From assembly GCA_947174505.1 (NCBI GenBank), contig CAMWJF010000007.1, positions 43,313-107,312 on the forward strand: a stretch of DNA of 64,000 nt. The letters run 5' to 3'. Position numbers and translations under genes: made by a program. The stretch's first letter is position 1. The number at the start of each line of letters is the position of its first letter. The DNA is from an uncultured Lachnospiraceae bacterium (GTDB lineage Bacteria; Bacillota; Clostridia; Lachnospirales; Lachnospiraceae). Below, in pieces: positions 1-7,550 of this stretch. Under the pieces are notes generated by a model. It worked only from the letters and a program-made list of their open reading frames with translations, searched no databases and had not been told where the DNA came from.

Positions 1-1139
1 CGCTGCCTTGCACGGTCCGGGATCAGGTGGACGAAGCCCAGCAGATCCTGACAGGAATCGCGGAATCCCATACCGCGTCCGATGCCAGATTCATAATAGG
101 ATGCGGAGCGGGACATGTTAAAGGTTACCATACACTGATACTGGTTCCATATATTGACCATGCGGTCTACCTTGTCGTTGGAGGACTTCACGGTGTACTT
201 GGATAACAATTCGTTCCAGTATGTGTTCAGTGCGGCAAATGCCTGTTCCACGTCCGCGTCAGTCTGATATTTGGCGAGCATTGCCTCGGCAGGCTTTTTG
301 TTGATGACGCCGGGTGACTCCCACTTCTGGTCCTCGGGATTTTCTATGTAGCCCAGAACAAATACAAAGGTTTTGCTCTCGCCGGGCTGTAAGGTCACGT
401 TGATCTGGTGCGACGCGATGGGGGACCAGCCGTGTGCCACAGAGTTCGTCGCCTGGCCTTTCTCCACGGCCTCAGGATTTGCTGCGCCGCGGTATGCGCC
501 AAGGAAAGCGTCGCGGCTGGTGTCAAAGCCGTCTACGGGCGTGTTGACGGAGTATACCGCATAGTGGTTCCTGCGTTCGCGGTACTCTGTCTTATGGTAG
601 ATAGCGGAACCGATAACCTCCACCTCGCCGGTGTTTAAGTTACGCTGGAAATTGCGGGAATCGTCGTCCGCATTCCAGAGGCACCATTCAACATAGGAGA
701 AGAGGGAAATGTTTTTTTCGCTGTCGCTTTGGTTGGTCAGTTTCACCTGACTGATTTCACAGTTGTCATCCATGGGGATGAAGGTGAGGACTGAAGCCTC
801 CAGTTTGTTTTTTACGCCTGTAAAGCGGCTGTAGCCGATGCCGTGGCGGCATTCGTAGCTGTCAAGCTCTGTCTGGGTCGGCTTCCATCCGGGATTCCAG
901 ACGGTGCCGTCCTCTTTGATATAGAAGTATTTACCATTGATGTCATTGGGTACGTCGTTGTAACGGTAACGTGTCATGCGAAGAAGCTTTGCATCCTTAT
1001 AAAAGGTGTAACCGCCGCAGGTGTTGGAAATCAGCGTAAAGAACTCCTTACAGCCCAGATAGTTGATCCAGGGTAAGGGCGTCCTGGGTGTGGTGATGAC
1101 ATACTCGCGGTTTTTGTCATCAAAATAACCAAATTTCAT
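1..1139 (-). CDS. Cellobiose phosphorylase (GH94), C-terminal part outside window
   Basis: The frame opens at an ATG (1139-1137, minus strand) behind the ribosome site AAGGAG and stays open to the window edge, giving 379 visible residues. The N-terminus MKFGYFDDKNREYVI, followed by TPRTPLPWINYLG, is typical of GH94 cellobiose phosphorylases, which split cellobiose with phosphate into glucose-1-phosphate and glucose in the cytoplasm. Full enzymes have roughly 800 residues, so the catalytic half lies outside; the visible part is the beta-sandwich N-terminal domain and the start of the helical region. No signal peptide is seen. It is divergent from a LacI regulator (1472-2512) that probably controls it. 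Other GH94 specificities, such as cellodextrin phosphorylase, cannot be fully excluded from the N-terminal half. Confidence 0.9.
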   Translation of the reverse strand, partial: MKFGYFDDKNREYVITTPRTPLPWINYLGCKEFFTLISNTCGGYTFYKDAKLLRMTRYRYNDVPNDINGKYFYIKEDGTVWNPGWKPTQTELDSYECRHGIGYSRFTGVKNKLEASVLTFIPMDDNCEISQVKLTNQSDSEKNISLFSYVEWCLWNADDDSRNFQRNLNTGEVEVIGSAIYHKTEYRERRNHYAVYSVNTPVDGFDTSRDAFLGAYRGAANPEAVEKGQATNSVAHGWSPIASHQINVTLQPGESKTFVFVLGYIENPEDQKWESPGVINKKPAEAMLAKYQTDADVEQAFAALNTYWNELLSKYTVKSSNDKVDRMVNIWNQYQCMVTFNMSRSASYYESGIGRGMGFRDSCQDLLGFVHLIPDRARQ

Positions 1140-1207
1140 AGCTCCATTCTCCTTTTCGTTTGATTTGTGTCCGGTTCTTTGCAAATTGCCCTGAAACGGA
1201 GCAGGGT

Positions 1208-1218
1208 AAACGATTAAG
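1208..1218. promoter_or_regulatory. Candidate LacI operator, copy 1
   Basis: AAACGATTAAG, within the near-palindrome TAAACGATTA centred on CG as in LacI-family operators. It lies about 22 bp downstream of the predicted start of the minus-strand cellobiose phosphorylase transcript, a road-block position. An identical copy lies at 1358-1368. Confidence 0.5.
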
Positions 1219-1245
1219 TAAAGTTGTCTCCGCCCGGATAAGCAA

Positions 1246-1274
1246 ATTATACAGAAGAAATGAGAAAAAAGCAA
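1246..1274 (-). promoter_or_regulatory. Promoter of the cellobiose phosphorylase gene
   Basis: On the minus strand, -35 TTGCTT (1274-1269), 17-nt spacer, -10 TATAAT (1251-1246). Transcription would start near 1239, leaving about 100 nt of leader before the ATG at 1139. Confidence 0.65.
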
Positions 1275-1318
1275 TAATTATATGTTTATCATGTAAATTC
1301 AATAAATTTCAAAAGGCG

Positions 1319-1347
1319 TTGCAATACTTGGCGATGTATTGTACAAT
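1319..1347 (+). promoter_or_regulatory. Promoter of the LacI regulator gene
   Basis: -35 TTGCAA (1319-1324), 17-nt spacer, -10 TACAAT (1342-1347); start near 1354. The second operator copy (1358-1368) overlaps the first transcribed bases, which suggests autoregulation. Confidence 0.65.
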
Positions 1348-1357
1348 GGAAATACGA

Positions 1358-1368
1358 AAACGATTAAG
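1358..1368. promoter_or_regulatory. Candidate LacI operator, copy 2
   Basis: Second copy of AAACGATTAAG, in the same orientation as 1208-1218 and just downstream of the +1 of the regulator promoter. Confidence 0.5.
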
Positions 1369-1396
1369 CGACATGCGACAGTGTAGAACATCTGAG

Positions 1397-1415
1397 GAGA
1401 ATGCGAAGCATTCTC
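1397..1415. repeat. Hairpin repeat, GAGAATGC family
   Basis: GAGAATGC, loop GAA, GCATTCTC: a perfect 8-bp stem in the leader of the LacI gene. It is followed by TGAATTGAG, the same tail as the copy at 19790-19816. Confidence 0.6.
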
Positions 1416-1471
1416 TGAATTGAGCGCGGGGGTGTTCGATTTTTTGTTCCAGGGCTGGAGAGGATTAAAAT

Positions 1472-2512
1472 ATGGTATCTATGAAGGATATTTCGGCGGT
1501 CTGCGGTGTCTCGGTGGCTACGGTCAGTAAGGCGCTTAATGATCAGAGCGATATTGGACAGGAGACGAAGAAGCGGATTCGGCAGGTGGCCGAGGAGATG
1601 GGTTACTTTCCAAATACGGCGGCCAAGATGCTGAAAACGAACCGCAGTTATAATATAGGGGTTCTGTTTAACCATGAGGATTACAGCGGTCTGACCCATG
1701 ACTATTATGCCTTCGTGCTGGACAGCCTGAAACGCACGGTGGAGGAGAAGGGCTACGACATTACCTTTGTCAATACCAGCGACCGCCGCGCGGGCGCAAT
1801 GAGTTATCTGGAACACTGCAAATCCCGTGGCTTTGACGGCGTTGCGATTGTCTGTACGGATTTTTATTCGCCAGAGATTTTACAGCTTGTGAGGGGCACC
1901 ATTCCCATCATTACGCTGGATCACCTTTTTAACAATGTCTGTGCGGTTATGTCCAACAATGTGCAGGGGATGCAGGATCTGCTTACATACATTTATAAGA
2001 AAGGACACCGCCGGGTAGCCTATATCCATGGGGCCGATTCCGCTGTTACACAGAGCAGACTGTCTTCCTTTTACCGTACGGCTGCCCAGCTCGGACTGAC
2101 GATACCGGATGAATATATCCGCATGTCGCCCTACCGTGACACCAATGGCGCGTATGCGGAGACGGTGAGGCTGCTTGAATTAAGGGAGCCTCCCACCTGT
2201 ATTCTCTATCCCGATGATTTTTCTGCATTTGGCGGTTTTAATGCGATTCAGGAACGGGGAATGCGGATTCCCGATGACATTTCGATCGCGGGCTATGACG
2301 GCATCCGGGTCGCCAGACATATTGAACCTACTCTGACCACGCTGCGGCAGGACACGGAAGAGCTGGGGAAAATGGTGGGAGAAAAGCTGATCAGTCTGAT
2401 CGAACATCCCAAAATCACATTGGTGGAGACGCTTGTGGTGGAGGGACATGTATTTGAAGGAAATTCCGTGGCGGATATCAATGTGAAAAGTATGAAGTCC
2501 CATATCAGATAA
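1472..2512 (+). CDS. LacI-family transcriptional regulator
   Basis: 346 residues, the usual LacI-family length. The N-terminal helix-turn-helix covers about residues 1-50 (MKDISAVCGVSVATVSKAL, hinge helix near PNTAAKML). Residues about 60-335 form a periplasmic-binding-protein-like sensor (FDGVAIV, HRRVAYIHG, DISIAGYDG, TTLRQD). The start is set by GGAGAGG upstream of the ATG. Its ligand is unknown; divergence from cellobiose phosphorylase and two shared operator-like repeats suggest that it represses beta-glucan disaccharide use and its own gene. That is inference from context. Confidence 0.92.
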   Translation: MVSMKDISAVCGVSVATVSKALNDQSDIGQETKKRIRQVAEEMGYFPNTAAKMLKTNRSYNIGVLFNHEDYSGLTHDYYAFVLDSLKRTVEEKGYDITFVNTSDRRAGAMSYLEHCKSRGFDGVAIVCTDFYSPEILQLVRGTIPIITLDHLFNNVCAVMSNNVQGMQDLLTYIYKKGHRRVAYIHGADSAVTQSRLSSFYRTAAQLGLTIPDEYIRMSPYRDTNGAYAETVRLLELREPPTCILYPDDFSAFGGFNAIQERGMRIPDDISIAGYDGIRVARHIEPTLTTLRQDTEELGKMVGEKLISLIEHPKITLVETLVVEGHVFEGNSVADINVKSMKSHIR

Positions 2513-2591
2513 TACCTGAAATGGGGTATTCTATCAGAAAGCCTTTACCTTGGAATTTGAGATTCCACAGAGCGAAATCAGGGAGGGAAGC

Positions 2592-2984
2592 ATGTCGTCA
2601 CCGATTTTATTTGACCAAAGCAAATTAAAGGCATATGATGGTCTTATGAGGCTGTGCGAGTTTGCCGGGAAGTCCGGGGCGTGGCAGCAGACTTTATGGA
2701 GTAAGCTTTTGGAGAATCAGAAGCTTTACGACGCTTTTGTCTACTATCTGGAGAACCACGGACTGCCGGATGAGCCGAAGTGCGGGGCATATTCCCTGAC
2801 GGACTGTTATGTGTGGCAGATAGAGCAGGACAATCTGCGCATGGACACGGGGAAGAATACCGCAAGCTGCAATAAGGAGGACATGGTGCTCAGGTCGTTC
2901 ATGATGATGGCAGATATGCAGAGGCATCCGGAAGAATACGCGAAAAAGCTGGGTGACTGGAAAGGCATGGATCAGACCATGTAA
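2592..2984 (+). CDS. Conserved-looking hypothetical protein, 130 aa
   Basis: Not recognised. The start is placed at the ATG at 2592 because GGGAGG lies just upstream; the frame could be extended to an ATG at 2550 that lacks a ribosome site. The soluble protein is rich in aromatic residues and Tyr/Leu helices, with cysteines at CEFAG, KCGAY, TDCY and SCNKE, and no signal peptide or membrane segment. It follows the LacI gene by about 80 nt and precedes the DUF1700-like gene by 38 nt on the same strand, so it may share their transcript. Confidence 0.6.
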   Translation: MSSPILFDQSKLKAYDGLMRLCEFAGKSGAWQQTLWSKLLENQKLYDAFVYYLENHGLPDEPKCGAYSLTDCYVWQIEQDNLRMDTGKNTASCNKEDMVLRSFMMMADMQRHPEEYAKKLGDWKGMDQTM

Positions 2985-3022
2985 AGGGCACGGAGACAGA
3001 ACAGAGGAAAAAGGAAGGAAGT

Positions 3023-3472
3023 ATGGATCGGACGGAATTTATAGACAGGCTGCAGAGGGCACTTGCGGGCGGCGTGAACAGCTCCAGGGTGGCGGAGAAC
3101 GTGCAGTATTACCGGGAATATATTGACGTGGAGATCAGAAAGGGCAGAAGCGAGGCGGAAGTGCTGGAAAGTCTCGGCGATCCGAGACTTCTTGCGAAGA
3201 GCATTATTGAGGCAAATAAGCGCGCCGGTATCAGTGAAGGGACGAACCGGACTTACGATGAGGAGACCGGGGAGGACAGATACGGGGAGCTGAAAAAGGC
3301 GGCAAGGGAAAAAATCGTGCGCGTTCCGGGCTGGCTGATCGCGCTGACTGCGGTTGTGATTTTTCTTTTGATCATCGGTCTGGCATTTTCCATGATTTCT
3401 TTACTTGCGCCGATCATGATTCCGGTGCTGGTTGTGATACTTGCGGTGAATTATTTTAAAGGACGGAAATGA
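3023..3472 (+). CDS. DUF1700/HAAS-domain membrane protein
   Basis: 149 residues. The N-terminal part (MDRTEFIDRLQRAL, then YYREYIDVEIRKGRSEAEVL, SLGDPRLLAKSII) matches the HAAS helical domain of DUF1700 proteins, which in other Firmicutes often accompany PadR-type regulators. A hydrophobic region near residues 105-143 holds two closely spaced membrane segments ahead of the basic end KGRK. The ribosome site is AAGGAAG. It is followed at once by a strong hairpin at 3478-3512. No PadR gene is adjacent. The cellular role is unknown; membrane-associated signalling is only a guess from the family. Confidence 0.75.
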   Translation: MDRTEFIDRLQRALAGGVNSSRVAENVQYYREYIDVEIRKGRSEAEVLESLGDPRLLAKSIIEANKRAGISEGTNRTYDEETGEDRYGELKKAAREKIVRVPGWLIALTAVVIFLLIIGLAFSMISLLAPIMIPVLVVILAVNYFKGRK

Positions 3473-3477
3473 CAAGT

Positions 3478-3512
3478 CAACAGGCCGTTTACTTAGGATA
3501 AACGGCCTGTTG
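3478..3512. terminator. Hairpin terminator after the DUF1700-like gene
   Basis: A 14-bp perfect stem (3478-3491 with 3499-3512) and a 7-nt loop directly behind the stop codon. No U-tract follows, so it may work as an RNA-end stabiliser rather than a classical terminator. Confidence 0.6.
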
Positions 3513-3612
3513 AGGGGAGTATAAATAATTAATATAAGGGTCTGTAGGCGGAGAATGAAGGGGTATCTCCGTCTACGTTTATTATTATAGTACATTCTGC
3601 GAAAAAAACAAG

Positions 3613-3676
3613 AAAAAATAGTACCAAAGTACCAACCTTAGTTTTGGTGCTTTTGAATAAAAAAATAGTACTAAAG
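3613..3676. repeat. Two 17-nt direct repeats upstream of the Asn-rich small gene
   Basis: The 17-mer at 3613-3629 and the one at 3660-3676 share the pattern AAAAAATAGTACYAAAG with a single C/T difference, 47 bp apart. They lie in an AT-rich spacer 80-145 bp upstream of the small gene at 3758 and may bind a regulator; no known motif was recognised. Confidence 0.5.
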
Positions 3677-3696
3677 ACCTATAAGTTGCCTGAATA

Positions 3697-3722
3697 ACTT
3701 CGTTTGGAATCTCTCATACTAT
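3697..3722 (+). promoter_or_regulatory. Possible sporulation-type (sigma-E/K-like) promoter
   Basis: AC (3697-3698), 16 nt, then CATACTAT (3715-3722), close to the AC-N16-CATANNNT pattern of mother-cell sigma factors. No good vegetative -35/-10 pair was found before the gene at 3758. Tentative. Confidence 0.35.
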
Positions 3723-3757
3723 TTCTGTAACACGAAACCAATCAGGAGGTATGGAAG

Positions 3758-3907
3758 ATGTCTAAGAACGATTTTAACCAGAACAATCAGCAGAATGAGA
3801 AGCAGCAGGACAAGAACAACCAGAACAATTCCAAGAACAGCACAAACAACAACAGCAAGAACAGCTCCGGCAGCAACTCTAACAACAGCAGCAAGGACAA
3901 CTATTAA
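3758..3907 (+). CDS. Small Asn/Gln/Ser/Lys-rich protein, 49 aa
   Basis: The ATG at 3758 follows AGGAGGT with ideal spacing; the ATG at 3751 reads into a stop after four codons. The product starts MSKNDFNQNNQQNEKQQ and ends NNSSKDNY. Asn, Gln, Ser and Lys make up most residues, with almost no hydrophobics, so it should be disordered and soluble. A strong intrinsic terminator follows directly, which makes it a complete single-gene unit. I do not recognise a family. The composition recalls gamma-type small acid-soluble spore proteins, and the upstream CATACTAT fits a sporulation promoter, but no sequence motif proves this. Confidence 0.75.
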   Translation: MSKNDFNQNNQQNEKQQDKNNQNNSKNSTNNNSKNSSGSNSNNSSKDNY

Positions 3908-3924
3908 GAAGGATCTGGTCTGAG

Positions 3925-3952
3925 AAGGGGACGCATCGGGCGTCCCCTTTTT
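3925..3952 (+). terminator. Intrinsic terminator of the small Asn-rich gene
   Basis: AAGGGGACGC (3925-3934) pairs with GCGTCCCCTT (3940-3949), followed by a T-run. Confidence 0.9.
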
Positions 3953-3998
3953 CCGACTCTGTTTATATTGCATGGGATGTCGGGGGAAGAAAACTAAG

Positions 3999-4027
3999 TT
4001 GACAGGTTTTTACTTACGGCATAAAAT
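3999..4027 (+). promoter_or_regulatory. Promoter of the rRNA methyltransferase gene, leaderless geometry
   Basis: -35 TTGACA (3999-4004), 17-nt spacer, -10 TAAAAT (4022-4027). Only six bases separate the -10 box from the ATG at 4034, so the start codon coincides with the expected +1. Confidence 0.8.
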
Positions 4028-4033
4028 GTACCT

Positions 4034-5182
4034 ATGGAAAAATTAGAGTATATTGTGCCCTGTCATTTTGGGCTGGAGGCAGTTTTAAAAAGAGAAATTA
4101 TGGATCTTGGTCTGGAGATTACCTGCGTGGAGGACGGCAGAGTCAGCTTTGCCGGGGACAGGCAGGCACTGTGCCGTGCCAATGTTTTCCTCCGCAGTGC
4201 GCAGAGGGTACTGGTTAAGATAGGGAGCTTTCATGCGGAAACCTTTGAGGAGCTTTTTCAGGGGACGAAGGCGCTTCCCTGGGAGGCCTATATTCCTAAA
4301 GACGGAAAATTCTGGGTGGCTAAGGCGGCCAGCGTGAAGAGCAGACTTTTCAGTCCTTCCGATATCCAGTCGATTATGAAAAAAGCTATGGTAGAGCGTA
4401 TGAAGGGCGTTTACCACATCGACTGGTTTGCGGAGAGCGGGGCGGACTATCCGGTCAGAGTCTTTATTAAGAAGGACGAGGTGACGGTGGGACTTGACAC
4501 TTCGGGAGAATCCTTACATAAACGTGGCTACAGAAAGCTGACGGTGAAAGCTCCCATTGCGGAGAATCTGGCGGCGGCCCTTCTGATGCTGACGCCCTGG
4601 CGGGGGGACCGGATTCTCGTGGATCCTTTTTGCGGCAGCGGGACGATTCCCATCGAGGCGGCTATGATGGCAGCCCATATTGCGCCCGGGAAAAACAGGC
4701 GTTTTACGGCGCAGGACTGGGCGCATGTGTTTCCGGGTAAGCTCTGGGAAAAGGCAAGGGAAGAGGCGGAGTCCATGGAAACGCCGGATGTGGAAACGCA
4801 GATTCAGGGTTATGACATAGACGGGGAGATGGTGTCCATTGCCAGGGCAAATGCCAGACTGGCAGGGGTGGAGCATCTGATCCATTTTCAGCAGAGGGAC
4901 GTGGCGCAGCTTTCCCATGCGAAAAAGTATGGGTTTATCCTGACGAATCCGCCCTACGGGGAGCGGCTTTCGGAGAAGGAAGCCCTTCATGCCCTGTATC
5001 GGACGCTGGGAGAGCGTTACCGTGCGCTGGATGCCTGGTCCATGTATGTGATTACTTCCTACGAGCAGGCGGAAAACGCCATTGGCAGGAAGGCGGATAA
5101 GAACAGAAAGTTGTATAACGGGATGATAAAGACCTACTTTTATCAGTATATGGGTCCAAGGCCCACCGGGAGTAAAAGGTAA
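4034..5182 (+). CDS. THUMP-domain class I rRNA methyltransferase (RlmL/YpsC-like)
   Basis: 382 residues. An N-terminal ferredoxin-like/THUMP region (about 1-155) is followed by a Rossmann methyltransferase domain with VDPFCGSGTIPIEAA (SAM binding, near residue 200) and the catalytic NPPYGERL motif (near 310). This architecture is that of YpsC and the N-terminal half of RlmL, which make N2-methylguanosine in 23S rRNA (established for RlmL at G2445). The start matches the family N-terminus (IVPCHFGLEAVLKREI), yet there is no Shine-Dalgarno sequence and the promoter places +1 on the ATG, so a leaderless mRNA is likely. The amidase-like gene follows after 3 nt and is presumably co-transcribed. 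Confidence 0.92.
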   Translation: MEKLEYIVPCHFGLEAVLKREIMDLGLEITCVEDGRVSFAGDRQALCRANVFLRSAQRVLVKIGSFHAETFEELFQGTKALPWEAYIPKDGKFWVAKAASVKSRLFSPSDIQSIMKKAMVERMKGVYHIDWFAESGADYPVRVFIKKDEVTVGLDTSGESLHKRGYRKLTVKAPIAENLAAALLMLTPWRGDRILVDPFCGSGTIPIEAAMMAAHIAPGKNRRFTAQDWAHVFPGKLWEKAREEAESMETPDVETQIQGYDIDGEMVSIARANARLAGVEHLIHFQQRDVAQLSHAKKYGFILTNPPYGERLSEKEALHALYRTLGERYRALDAWSMYVITSYEQAENAIGRKADKNRKLYNGMIKTYFYQYMGPRPTGSKR

Positions 5183-5185
5183 GCG

Positions 5186-6265
5186 ATGCAGCAGAACAGT
5201 TTGATGAAAAGTACTTTGGTATATTGCATTCTATTTGTGGCGGCGGCCATGGGCGTTATGCTGTACTATGCGGCGACAAAGACTGTGGGCGTGGCGGACC
5301 TGGCGCAGGATGAGGTGGTGCGGCCTTCAGAGCAGGGAGAGGAGAACACGCCGGATGTCCCGAAAATGGAAAATGAAATCGTCATAAACAGAACTGAATT
5401 GAACACTAATTATTTCTGTATACCGATGCCGGAAAGCGTGAAGGCGGAGGAAGTGGTTTTAGAGAATCACTACATGGATAAGGAGCTCTGGGTGGGCATC
5501 AGTACCGAGCAGACACAAGTCTACGAGGAATTTTACGAGTCGAAAAGCGTCTTCGGGAACTGCGAGAATGTGGCGGACGGCCGTTTTGAGGCGGAGAAGG
5601 ACAGAATCTGCCTGCGGTTTGCGCTGAATGGGGTTTACGAGTACAGGAGCATTTTTGAGGATCATACCCTGTATGTAGAGTTTGTGCCCCCGAAAGAAGT
5701 GTATGAGAAGATTATCGTGATAGATCCCGCTTATGGGGGCGAGGAGCATGGCGTCGCTGTGGACGGAATCCTTTCAAAGAATATAACGCTTGACGTTGCA
5801 AAGGCGTTAAAGGCTATGCTTGACGAGAGCGATATCAAGGTGTACTACACAAGAATGGACGACAGCAATCCGGCGGCGGCGGACAGAGTGGAGCTTGCGG
5901 CAGCGACAAAGGCGGATATGCTGATCAGTATAGAAGTGAGCGGCGACGAGAACAGTAAACTTTATGGGACGTCGACGGTTTATAACAGTAAATTTTTTAT
6001 CCCCGGTTTCGGAAATGTGGAGCTTGCGGATCTTCTCGAACGGGAGGTAGTCACGTCGATCAGCGGCAAAGCCTGCGGTCTGATCGAATCGGCAAAAGAG
6101 GATCTGGTCGTGAACAACGCCACGGTTCCGGCGGCGGCCATCCGGGTGGGATATCTGACGAACAGTCAGGAGGCCATTTTGCTGCAGCGCGAGGATTATA
6201 TCAGGCGGATTGCAGAGGGGATTTACAATGCGGTTTTGAAGGCGTACGAACAACGCGAAGAGTAA
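5186..6265 (+). CDS. Membrane-anchored amidase_3-fold protein, apparently catalytically dead
   Basis: 359 residues. One N-terminal membrane segment (about 8-29) precedes a linker, a beta-rich region of about 120 residues, and a C-terminal N-acetylmuramoyl-L-alanine amidase (Amidase_3) fold recognisable from IVIDPAYGG, TLDVAKALK, YYTRMDD, ADMLISIEV and RVGYLTN. In active enzymes these motifs read D.GHGG, a ligand Glu before the first helix, ISIHAN and VE.GFLSN. Here the zinc-ligand His is Tyr, the Glu is missing, the second His is Glu and the catalytic Glu is Arg. The fold is kept but no peptidoglycan cleavage is expected. It may bind wall or regulate a true amidase (inference). The ribosome site AAAGG lies at the end of the preceding gene. 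Confidence 0.85.
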   Translation: MQQNSLMKSTLVYCILFVAAAMGVMLYYAATKTVGVADLAQDEVVRPSEQGEENTPDVPKMENEIVINRTELNTNYFCIPMPESVKAEEVVLENHYMDKELWVGISTEQTQVYEEFYESKSVFGNCENVADGRFEAEKDRICLRFALNGVYEYRSIFEDHTLYVEFVPPKEVYEKIIVIDPAYGGEEHGVAVDGILSKNITLDVAKALKAMLDESDIKVYYTRMDDSNPAAADRVELAAATKADMLISIEVSGDENSKLYGTSTVYNSKFFIPGFGNVELADLLEREVVTSISGKACGLIESAKEDLVVNNATVPAAAIRVGYLTNSQEAILLQREDYIRRIAEGIYNAVLKAYEQREE

Positions 6266-6348
6266 TTCTAAAGACGTCCCGCCATGGAACGGGACGCCAA
6301 GAATTACTATACTTCGCGTGAGAGAATTTCCGAAAAGCGGAAATTCTC
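6254..6348. repeat. Composite double-hairpin repeat after the amidase-like gene
   Basis: Hairpin 1 has an outer stem CGCGAAG + AGTAATTCT (6254-6269) against AGAATTACT (6300-6308) and CTTCGCG (6312-6318), an internal loop AAAGAC/GCCAA, and an inner stem GTCCCG/CGGGAC. Hairpin 2 is GAGAATTTCCG (6322-6332) with CGGAAATTCTC (6338-6348). The first stem starts inside the last codons. The architecture matches the copy at 54360-54450 although the stem sequences differ. Confidence 0.7.
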
Positions 6349-6375
6349 CATATACTTATGAGGAGACAGGACAAT

Positions 6376-6993
6376 ATGCTTCAGATTATATTTGCCACAG
6401 GCAATGAAGGGAAAATGCGGGAGACCCGGGCCATTCTCAGCGATATGGAGCTCGAAATCCATTCCATGAAGGAGGTCGGGCTTGCGCTTGAGATTGAGGA
6501 GGACGGAACCACATTTGAGGAGAATGCCCGCATCAAGGCGCGGGCGGTGGCAGATGCCCTTGCCGCGCAGGAAAAAACGCGGGAGTGTATAGTGGTGGCG
6601 GATGATTCCGGGCTGGAAATCGATTTTCTGAATGGGGAGCCGGGCGTGTATTCCGCCAGATATCTCGGTGAGGAAACGCCTTTTTCCGAGAAGAGCGAGG
6701 ATCTGCTCAGAAGGCTTAAGGATGTGCCGGAGGAGGAGAGAAGCGCAAGGTTTGTCTGTGCGATTGCGGCGGTATTTCCGGACGGCGGGGAGGTTATCAC
6801 CAGAGGAGTCATTGAGGGCAGGATCGGCCACGAGCTGCGCGGGGATAACGGCTTCGGCTATGATATCATCTTTTATCTGCCGGAATACGGCCGTACCGCG
6901 GCGGAGCTGACGGATGAGGAGAAGAACCGTATCAGCCACAGAAGCAGGGCTTTGGAACAGATGAAAGAGGAACTGAAGAAAAGGATGTTGTAA
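6376..6993 (+). CDS. rdgB: XTP/dITP pyrophosphatase (Ham1/RdgB)
   Basis: 205 residues from the ATG at 6376, preceded by AGGAGA; an in-frame ATG at 6358 overlaps the ribosome site and is less likely. The enzyme hydrolyses non-canonical purine triphosphates (dITP, XTP) to monophosphate and PPi and so keeps them out of DNA. Family motifs are all present: FATGNEGKMRE at the N-terminus (substrate phosphates), VADDSGLEID, GVYSARYLGE, the FGYD motif and the C-terminal SHRSRAL. The length is normal. The yfcE-like gene follows after 4 nt. Confidence 0.95.
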   Translation: MLQIIFATGNEGKMRETRAILSDMELEIHSMKEVGLALEIEEDGTTFEENARIKARAVADALAAQEKTRECIVVADDSGLEIDFLNGEPGVYSARYLGEETPFSEKSEDLLRRLKDVPEEERSARFVCAIAAVFPDGGEVITRGVIEGRIGHELRGDNGFGYDIIFYLPEYGRTAAELTDEEKNRISHRSRALEQMKEELKKRML

Positions 6994-6997
6994 TGAC

Positions 6998-7477
6998 ATG
7001 AGAATATTGATTGTGAGCGACAGTCATCGTCATAATGCAAATCTGCTTGCCGTGCTGGAACGGACTGGTCCCTATGATATGCTGATACACTGTGGGGATG
7101 TGGAGGGGAGCGAGTATACGATCAGCGAGGCGGCGGGCTGCCCTGTGGTAATGGTGCAGGGAAATAATGATTTTTTTTCGGACCTGCCGAGAGAAGAGGA
7201 GTTTACGCTTGGGCGTTATAAGGTGTGGGTGACCCACGGACACCATTATTATATCGCCATGAACACCGAGACGATCAAGCAGGAGGCCATAAGCCGGGAA
7301 GTGGATATCGTTATGTGCGGGCATTCCCACAGGCCGTTGGTTGATATCGGAAAGGATGTTACGCTGGTCAACCCCGGCAGTATCAGCTATCCCAGACAGG
7401 AGAACCGGAGGCCCAGTTATATTATTATGGAGCTGGACAGAGAAGGGGAAGCACATTTTACTTTAAATTTTGTTTAG
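6998..7477 (+). CDS. YfcE/MJ0936-family metallophosphoesterase
   Basis: 159 residues. All metal-binding motifs of the calcineurin-like YfcE family are visible in order: SDSHRH (near 7-12), HCGDVEG, QGNND, THGHHY and CGHSHRP, ending in NPGS. Such proteins are Mn-dependent phosphodiesterases in the cytoplasm, with unclear physiological substrates. It sits 4 nt behind rdgB and a coupled transcript is likely. The next element downstream is the tRNA promoter. Confidence 0.93.
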   Translation: MRILIVSDSHRHNANLLAVLERTGPYDMLIHCGDVEGSEYTISEAAGCPVVMVQGNNDFFSDLPREEEFTLGRYKVWVTHGHHYYIAMNTETIKQEAISREVDIVMCGHSHRPLVDIGKDVTLVNPGSISYPRQENRRPSYIIMELDREGEAHFTLNFV

Positions 7478-7484
7478 AAAGCTG

Positions 7485-7513
7485 TTGACAGAAAAAAAAC
7501 CATATTATATAAT
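7485..7513 (+). promoter_or_regulatory. Consensus promoter of the six-tRNA cluster
   Basis: -35 TTGACA (7485-7490), 17-nt spacer, -10 TATAAT (7508-7513): a perfect sigma-A consensus 38 bp upstream of tRNA-Pro, as expected for a stable-RNA operon. Confidence 0.9.
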
Positions 7514-7550
7514 GGAACATGCGTTGTGAGAAATGGCGTTTGATCCCTTG

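Noticed and set aside
3401..3595. Minus-strand 64-codon frame behind the DUF1700-like gene
   Set aside because: It runs through the terminator hairpin antisense and has no ribosome site or family match.
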